Below are positions 58,434 through 64,000 of a stretch of 64,000 nt of DNA, in pieces. The translations under genes and the position numbers were made by a program. The stretch is from contig NZ_JACEGD010000040.1 of the NCBI RefSeq assembly GCF_016031635.1, positions 124,001 to 188,000 of the forward strand. The letters run 5' to 3'. Source of the stretch: Bradyrhizobium diversitatis. Its GTDB lineage: Bacteria > Pseudomonadota > Alphaproteobacteria > Rhizobiales > Xanthobacteraceae. The notes beneath the pieces are model-generated. The model saw nothing but the letters and a program-made list of their open reading frames with translations, did not search any database and was not told where the DNA came from. Within the stretch, counting starts at the first letter, position 1. Each line of letters begins with the position of its first letter.

Positions 58434-61283
58434 TTAGTTCAGTGCGTCGTTGAGCGCCGCATTGAGCGCAGCGAGGCCTTTTTTGACTCCGCCCTTCAGG
58501 TGCACACGCAGCGCGCGCCGGCCGCGTTCGGTGAGCACGTCGAAATCGCCGCGTGCCTGCGCAGCCTTGATGACGCCAAAGCTGGCCTTCTGCCCCGGTA
58601 CCGGCAGATCCCTGGCATCGTCCGCCGTGATCTGGAGGAACACGCCGCTGTCGGGCCCGCCCTTGTAGGCCTGTCCCGTCGAGTGCAGGAAGCGCGGGCC
58701 GAACTCTGCGCAAGTCGCAACATGCCGCTTCTCGCGTACCTCTAACCTCATGGCCTGGAGCGCGTCGATCGTCGCCTTGTCTCGCGCGATGTAGCCGAGC
58801 AGGGCGACATAGTCGCCATGGTTCGAGCGGGAGAGATGCGCCTTCAGCCAGGAGGTGAGATCGCCATTGGCGCCGGCGGCGCGCAGTGCGGTGGCGTTGG
58901 CTTCGTCGGTGTAGAGATCGGCCTCGTCGGTGCTGACCACCGGCTGCTCTTCCGGCAGCGCGCCGGTCTTCTCGAACGCGGCGGTGAGCTCGCGGGTCTT
59001 GATCTTGGCCGCTTCCACGTCGGGCTGGTCGAACGGATTGATGCCGAGGATCGCGCCGGCGACTGCCGTCGCCATCTCGAAGCGGAAGAACTCCTGGCCG
59101 AGATGCTCGATCGACTTCATGACGATGCGCACGACGGGATGGCCCGCCGCCTCGATCGCCGCGAGCTTCGAATCGTGGGCAGCGTCCGCTTCGCCGTCGA
59201 CACGGATGTCGATGAAGAACCGGTCGTTGCCATAGACGCTGGGATCGCCGAGCGGCTCACCCTCGATCGGGATCAGGCCCTTGCCTTCCTTGCCGGTGGA
59301 CTCCGCGATGAGCTGCTCGGCCCAGGCGCCGAAATCGGCGATCTTCTTCGACGCCAGGATCGTCACCTTGTCGCGGCCCTCGAGGCCTGCGAGGCCCATG
59401 GCGAGGCCAAGCTGCACGCCCGGGTTCTCAGCTGGCGGCACGTCCGGCCCGCAGGAGCGGGCCATCGCCAGCGCATGCTTGATGAAGGTCTTGACGTCAA
59501 CGCCCGCGGTCGCCGCCGGCACGAGGCCGAAGGGCGATAGCACCGAATAGCGGCCGCCGATCGAGGGCTCGCCATGGAAGATGCGGGCATAGCTCAGCTT
59601 CTTCGCCGCCTTCTCCAGCGACGAGCCGGGATCGGTGACCGCGATGAAGCGATGGCCGGTCTTCACGTTCGGCCCGACGGCCTCGGCAACCCGCTCATGG
59701 AAATAGTCCTTCATCGCGTTCGGCTCTGTGGTGCCGCCGGACTTGCTGGAGACGATGAACACGGTGTTGGCGATGTCGATCTTCGCCTCCATCGCCCGCA
59801 CCTGCGCCGGATCGGTGGAATCCAGCACGTGCAGCTTCGGGAAGCCGGGCTTCTTGCCAAAGGTCTCGGCCAGCACCTCGGGCCCCAGGCTCGATCCGCC
59901 CATGCCGAGCACGACGGCATCGGAGAATTTCTGGCCCTTCACGCGGCCCGCATAGTCCTCGTAATCGGCAATGTCGGCCTTGGCCGCGCTGTCGAGCCAG
60001 CCCAGCCATTTGTCCTCGTCCGCACCGGTCCAGACCGACTTGTCGCGCCGCCACAGCCTGCGGATCTTGGCGGACGCCCGCCAGTCCTCGGTGCTCTCAG
60101 TCACGGCCTTGCCGAGACCGTCGCCGAGCGAGAGAAGCTGGCGGTCGAGTGCGGGCCCGAGCACGACCGCGCGCTTGTGCGCGACGGCGCCGTAGAGCTT
60201 GTCGGCGGCATCGGCGAACAGCTTGACGCCGTCCTTGACCAGCTCCTCGGTGATCGCCTCGAGCGAGATGCCGGAGCGCTCCAGTTCCTCCAGCACGCGC
60301 CTTGCGTCCTCGACGTTCTCCTCCAGGCTGTCGCGCGGCTTGCCATGGTCGCGGAACGCATCCAGCGTCGCCGGCGGCACGGTGTTGATGGTGTTGGGAC
60401 CGATCAGCTCCTCGACATAGAGGACGTCGCTGTAATCCTTGTTCTTGGTCCCGGTGGAGGCCCACAGCATGCGCTGCGGCTTGGCGCCCCTGGCGGCGAG
60501 CTTCTCCCAGCGGGGACCCGAGAACAGGCGCTTGTAGTCCTGATAGGCGAGCTTGGCATTGGCGATCGCGACCTTGCCCTTGAGCGCGGCGAGCCGTTCC
60601 TTCTCGGATGGATCGTTGGCGCGCGCGATCTTCTCGTCGAGCTGCTTGTCGACCACCGAGTCGATGCGGCTGACGAAGAAGCTCGCCACGCTCGCAACAT
60701 GCGAGGGGTCACCGCCGCCTGCGACGTATTTTTCGAGCCCAGCGATGTAGGCTTCGGCCACTTCGAGGTACACCGCCTTGGAGAACAGCAGCGTGATGTT
60801 GATGCTGATGCCGTCGCCGATCAGCTGCTCGATCGCCGGCAGGCCCTCCGGCGTTGCCGGCACCTTCACCATCAGGTTCTTGCGACCGACGTCCTTCCAG
60901 AGCCGCCGCGCCTCGGCGACCGTGCCTGATGTGTCCATCGCGAGATAGGGCGAGACTTCCAGGCTGACATAGCCGTCGCCGCCCTTGAGGCGGTCATAGA
61001 CCGGGCGGAGCACATCGGCGGCGTTCTGGATATCCTCGACCGCGACGGCCTCGAACAGGTCGGCCACATTCCGGTCGCCGCGCTTCAGCGCCTTGCCGAT
61101 CGGGGCATCGTATTCGTCCGAGCTGCCGATCGCCTTCTCGAAGATCGACGGGTTGGAGGTGACGCCCTTGACGCCGTCGGTGTCGATCAGCCGCTTCAGG
61201 TCACCCTTGGCGATGAAGCCACGGGCCAGGAAGTCGAGCCAGACCGCTTGTCCGTGCTTTTCCAGTTCTTTGACGGGATTCAT
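58434..61283 (-). CDS. Bifunctional transaldolase/glucose-6-phosphate isomerase
   Basis: A 949-residue fusion. Residues about 1-370 are transaldolase: GVTSNPSIFEKAI, Schiff-base Lys140 in NLMVKVPATPEG and INITLLFS. Residues about 390-949 are phosphoglucose isomerase: VLGMGGSSLGPEVL, SSKSGGTTEPNAMKDYF and the C-terminal sugar-isomerase segment. It links pentose and hexose phosphate pools in one polypeptide. ATG 61283 is preferred to the in-frame TTG 61301, which overlaps the GGAG. First gene of the gnd-zwf-pgl-gntK-HAD unit. Confidence 0.95.
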   Translation of the reverse strand: MNPVKELEKHGQAVWLDFLARGFIAKGDLKRLIDTDGVKGVTSNPSIFEKAIGSSDEYDAPIGKALKRGDRNVADLFEAVAVEDIQNAADVLRPVYDRLKGGDGYVSLEVSPYLAMDTSGTVAEARRLWKDVGRKNLMVKVPATPEGLPAIEQLIGDGISINITLLFSKAVYLEVAEAYIAGLEKYVAGGGDPSHVASVASFFVSRIDSVVDKQLDEKIARANDPSEKERLAALKGKVAIANAKLAYQDYKRLFSGPRWEKLAARGAKPQRMLWASTGTKNKDYSDVLYVEELIGPNTINTVPPATLDAFRDHGKPRDSLEENVEDARRVLEELERSGISLEAITEELVKDGVKLFADAADKLYGAVAHKRAVVLGPALDRQLLSLGDGLGKAVTESTEDWRASAKIRRLWRRDKSVWTGADEDKWLGWLDSAAKADIADYEDYAGRVKGQKFSDAVVLGMGGSSLGPEVLAETFGKKPGFPKLHVLDSTDPAQVRAMEAKIDIANTVFIVSSKSGGTTEPNAMKDYFHERVAEAVGPNVKTGHRFIAVTDPGSSLEKAAKKLSYARIFHGEPSIGGRYSVLSPFGLVPAATAGVDVKTFIKHALAMARSCGPDVPPAENPGVQLGLAMGLAGLEGRDKVTILASKKIADFGAWAEQLIAESTGKEGKGLIPIEGEPLGDPSVYGNDRFFIDIRVDGEADAAHDSKLAAIEAAGHPVVRIVMKSIEHLGQEFFRFEMATAVAGAILGINPFDQPDVEAAKIKTRELTAAFEKTGALPEEQPVVSTDEADLYTDEANATALRAAGANGDLTSWLKAHLSRSNHGDYVALLGYIARDKATIDALQAMRLEVREKRHVATCAEFGPRFLHSTGQAYKGGPDSGVFLQITADDARDLPVPGQKASFGVIKAAQARGDFDVLTERGRRALRVHLKGGVKKGLAALNAALNDALN

Positions 61284-61301
61284 GATGTTTATTTTCTCCA
61301 A

Positions 61302-62178
61302 GCCTGCGGACGAGGGGGTTTCCGCGCCGGTCCTGACGCGCTATCCTCTAGCTTACATGCTCCCGGGAGGGAACCAATCAAGGGTACGTGCGTCATACCC
61401 TCCGGTGTAACTCCGTCGCGATCATGGCGATCCAGCGGGTGTTGTGATGTGGTGTGGCCGCGAGGGGCCATGCTGGGAAACACATGTTCGCCCGCCGCGA
61501 AGATTTGGCGCTGGCCGTTGCCAATAGCCAGCGGTAGGTTGCGTCTGCGGTCTCGCCGACGGATTGCGTGATCTCCAAATTCCAGTCGATGCGACTGCGG
61601 CTGCTGGTCGCGGCGGGCCTTGCATGATCTTGCTCAGTGCGAGCCTTGCCATCGACTGCTGGGATGGTCTTGGCGACGACGAGATGACGATGACTATGTC
61701 GGCGTCGCGCCGACATTTCGGTTGAAGAATGCCGCAGCCGCAGGATGATCGCCAGAATGATCGTATCGTCATCCGGTCGGAGGGCCAGGCGACCGATTTT
61801 GATACACTGCTGCGCGCTTGCCGCGACTGTCACGCGGCCAGCAGCCCGCGCACTGCATTGCAGCAGGAAAGATGAACGCGGTCCCCAAGGCTTCGGGGTA
61901 CAGGGCTCGGCGTACAAGGCTTCGCCGTACAAGTGTCATAAGATCGCCGCGCCCGGATCGCTATGCTGCATTGCCGGATGGACGTATCCCCGGGAATGCC
62001 CGGATGTTGCGACCGAGTGACATTTTCTGGAAATGAGCCAATATAGACAAAGATTCGCACAAATTACAGGCATGTGCCTGTTCGTAACTCAGAGAGTGCC
62101 TACGTTGTGCGTTGCGTCGAGTTGGCACCCGGGTGTCCAATGATCGTCATGTGCTCACGCTGATTCGAAACGGCCTGA
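61302..62178. other. Large gap without a supported gene
   Basis: Almost 0.9 kb between divergent tal-pgi and prkA, visibly less GC-rich than the surroundings. Frames of 60-180 codons exist on both strands but have no plausible start signals and biased composition (Arg/Ser/Pro or Cys/His-rich). Small repeats of GGCGTACAAGG and CGCCGTACAAG occur at 61910-61937, and a dyad CAGGCA TG TGCCTG lies at 62068-62081 in an AT-richer tract. It may hold regulators or a non-coding RNA, none identified. Confidence 0.5.
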
Positions 62179-62204
62179 GGAACGGTCCGGTAACTGCTTT
62201 CGTT
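62179..62204 (+). promoter_or_regulatory. EcfG-type general stress promoter of prkA
   Basis: GGAAC (62179-62183), exactly 17 nt, CGTT (62201-62204): a perfect match to the alphaproteobacterial general stress sigma factor consensus GGAAC-N16/17-CGTT, ending 34 nt before the prkA ATG. It is the strongest of four such sites in the window. Confidence 0.75.
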
Positions 62205-62238
62205 TCAGCTTGTAGCGGAACTCACGCGGAGAGGGATC

Positions 62239-64000
62239 ATGTACAACGATTCTTTGTTCAACGCTTTCGCTCGGTCGTTCGAGGCGAGAAGCCAGCACGA
62301 CATGTCGATGGCGGAATATCTGGAATCGTGTCGAAGCGATCCCATGAAATACGCGAACGCGGCCGAACGACTGCTAGCGGCGATCGGTGAGCCCCAGACG
62401 ATTGACACGGCCAAGGACCCACGCCTTGGCCGTATTTTTTTGAACCGCACGATCCGCACCTATCCGGCCTTCGCCGGCTTCTACGGCATGGAAGAAACCA
62501 TCGAGCGTATCGTCGGTTTCTTCCGTCACGCGGCGCAAGGTCTCGAAGAGCGCAAGCAGATCCTCTACCTGCTCGGCCCGGTCGGTGGCGGCAAGTCCTC
62601 GCTCGCCGAGCGGCTGAAGTCACTGATGGAAGTGCATCCGATCTACGTGCTCAAGGCCGGCGACGAACTCTCGCCCGTGTTCGAAAGCCCGCTCAGCCTG
62701 TTCGATCCCGATCAGCTCGGCCCGATGCTGGAAGAGAAGTACGGCATTCCGCGCCGTCGTCTCACCGGCCTGATGAGCCCGTGGTGCTACAAGCGGCTGG
62801 AGGCCTTCGGCGGCGACATTTCCCAGTTCCGGGTCGCAAAGATCCAGCCGTCGCGGCTGCGCCAGATCGCGATCGCCAAGACCGAGCCCGGTGACGAGAA
62901 CAACCAGGACATCTCCTCGCTGGTCGGCAAGGTCGACATCCGCAAGCTCGAGACCTACGCCCAGAACGATCCCGACGCCTACAGCTATTCCGGCGGCCTC
63001 AACCGCGCCAACCAGGGCGTGCTCGAGTTCGTCGAGATGTTCAAGGCGCCGATCAAGATGCTGCACCCGTTGCTGACCGCAACGCAGGAAGGAAACTACA
63101 TCGGCACCGAGAATATCGGTGCGATCCCCTTCACCGGCATCATCCTGGCGCACTCGAACGAGGCCGAGTGGGCGAGCTTCAAGGCCAACAAGAACAACGA
63201 GGCCTTCATCGACCGCATCTGCGTGATCAAGGTGCCCTACTGCCTCAGGGTCACCGAGGAGCAGAAGATCTACGAGAAGCTGATCCAGGGCTCCGAGCTG
63301 GCGTCGGCTCCTTGTGCGCCGTCGACGCTGGAGACGCTGGCTCGGTTCTCGGTGATGTCGCGCCTGCGCAAGCACGAGAATTCCACCCTGTTCGCCAAGA
63401 TGCGGGTCTACGACGGCGAGAGCCTGAAGGAATCCGACCCGAAGGCGCGCAGCGTCCAGGAATACCGCGACGCCGCCGGCGTCGACGAGGGCATGGACGG
63501 CGTCTCGACCCGCTTCGCCTTCAAGATCCTGGCTGCGACCTTCAACCACGATCCGCAGGAGGTCGCCGCCGACGCCGTGCATCTGATGTACGCGCTGGAG
63601 CAGGCGATCCGCCGCGAACAGCTGCCGGAGGAGGCCGAGAAGCGCTATCTCGAATTCATCAAGGCGGAGCTGGCGCCGCGCTATGCCGAGTTCATCGGTA
63701 ACGAGATCCAGAAGGCCTATCTCGAATCCTACTCGGATTATGGCCAGAACCTGTTCGATCGCTACGTCGACTATGCCGACGCCTGGATCGAGGACCAGGA
63801 CTTCAAGGATCCCGACACCGGCCAGCTGCTTGATCGCGAGCTTTTGAACCAGGAGCTGACGAAAATCGAGAAGCCGGCGGGGATCGCCAACCCCAAGGAC
63901 TTCCGCAACGAGGTCGTCAAATTCTCGTTACGGTCGCGGGCCCAGAACGGCGGCAAGAATCCGACCTGGACCTCCTACGAGAAGATTCGCGATGTGATCG
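62239..64000 (+). CDS. prkA: PrkA/YeaG-family serine protein kinase (partial, runs off the window)
   Basis: An open frame from ATG 62239 with GAGAGGGA upstream continues to the window end without a stop (587 codons seen; the family is about 640-650). The start reads MYNDSLFNAFARSFEARSQH. A AAA+-like module has Walker A LGPVGGGKS (residues 112-120), then LFDPDQLGPMLEEKYGIPRRRL and ANQGVLEFVEMFKAPIKMLHPLL, all family hallmarks, and a C-terminal kinase region. PrkA works with a VWA protein (YeaH) and SpoVR in stationary phase and stress. The EcfG-type promoter upstream supports stress induction. Confidence 0.95.
   Translation, partial: MYNDSLFNAFARSFEARSQHDMSMAEYLESCRSDPMKYANAAERLLAAIGEPQTIDTAKDPRLGRIFLNRTIRTYPAFAGFYGMEETIERIVGFFRHAAQGLEERKQILYLLGPVGGGKSSLAERLKSLMEVHPIYVLKAGDELSPVFESPLSLFDPDQLGPMLEEKYGIPRRRLTGLMSPWCYKRLEAFGGDISQFRVAKIQPSRLRQIAIAKTEPGDENNQDISSLVGKVDIRKLETYAQNDPDAYSYSGGLNRANQGVLEFVEMFKAPIKMLHPLLTATQEGNYIGTENIGAIPFTGIILAHSNEAEWASFKANKNNEAFIDRICVIKVPYCLRVTEEQKIYEKLIQGSELASAPCAPSTLETLARFSVMSRLRKHENSTLFAKMRVYDGESLKESDPKARSVQEYRDAAGVDEGMDGVSTRFAFKILAATFNHDPQEVAADAVHLMYALEQAIRREQLPEEAEKRYLEFIKAELAPRYAEFIGNEIQKAYLESYSDYGQNLFDRYVDYADAWIEDQDFKDPDTGQLLDRELLNQELTKIEKPAGIANPKDFRNEVVKFSLRSRAQNGGKNPTWTSYEKIRDVI

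Noticed and set aside
61393..61932. A 179-codon minus-strand frame in the tal-pgi/prkA gap
   Set aside because: Composition is uneven, there is no ribosome site or family motif, and several overlapping frames look equally good.

Overview
The window is GC-rich, densely coded DNA from an alphaproteobacterium, most likely Bradyrhizobium or a close relative in the Nitrobacteraceae. The clues are a ROSE-type RNA thermometer before a small heat-shock gene, a GGAAC-N17-CGTT general-stress (EcfG-type) promoter before prkA, a tal-pgi fusion gene, palindromic intergenic repeats of the kind common in bradyrhizobia, and an abundance of acyl-CoA and branched-chain-type uptake genes. No rRNA, tRNA, CRISPR array, prophage or insertion sequence was recognised.

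Layout. 0.1-4.7 kb: a plus-strand catabolic cluster (ThDP enzyme, DadA-like amino acid oxidoreductase, Asp/Glu racemase family, SDR). 4.9-8.7 kb: a minus-strand unit of periplasmic binding protein, KstD/fumarate-reductase-like flavoprotein and IclR regulator. 9-10.3 kb: an MHS-type symporter. 10.3-13.2 kb: a heat/protein-quality run of two Hsp20 genes, two tiny genes and an HtrA protease, headed by a ROSE-like leader. 13.5-14.5 kb: small proteins. 14.6-18.9 kb: acyl-CoA genes (CoA-ester lyase, MaoC hydratase, acyl-CoA dehydrogenase, acyl-CoA ligase), then upp. 19.7-22.6 kb: small membrane or stress-like genes, a DapA-like protein with altered active site and one frameshifted gene. 22.6-31.0 kb: kdpFABC with extra micro-ORFs, then kdpDE. 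31.2-34.8 kb: divergent ku and ligD (bacterial NHEJ). 35-53.6 kb: a minus-strand trehalose/alpha-glucan operon (glgE-like, treS-maltokinase, glgB, glgX, treZ, treY) facing malQ and a GH15 gene. 53.8-61.3 kb: an oxidative pentose phosphate/Entner-Doudoroff operon (tal-pgi, gnd, zwf, pgl, gntK, HAD phosphatase). 62.2 kb to the edge: the PrkA kinase gene, cut by the window end.

How it fits together. Much of the window looks like stress and storage physiology: heat shock, K+ scavenging, NHEJ, trehalose-glucan interconversion, NADPH-producing sugar oxidation and PrkA. Exact or near GGAAC-N16/17-NGTT elements lie before prkA, between ku and ligD (a symmetrical, two-way version), before a DUF3309 gene and before malQ, which suggests several of these units answer to the general stress sigma factor. 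The most unusual signal is a bipartite element, YTATGAnnTYCCTATRn followed after exactly 17 nt by YCTCG, present four times between 20.0 and 22.45 kb. Each copy points at one of four transcription units, including the kdp operon. The other strong observation is that the GlgE-like protein has lost the usual GH13 acid/base glutamate and other signature residues.
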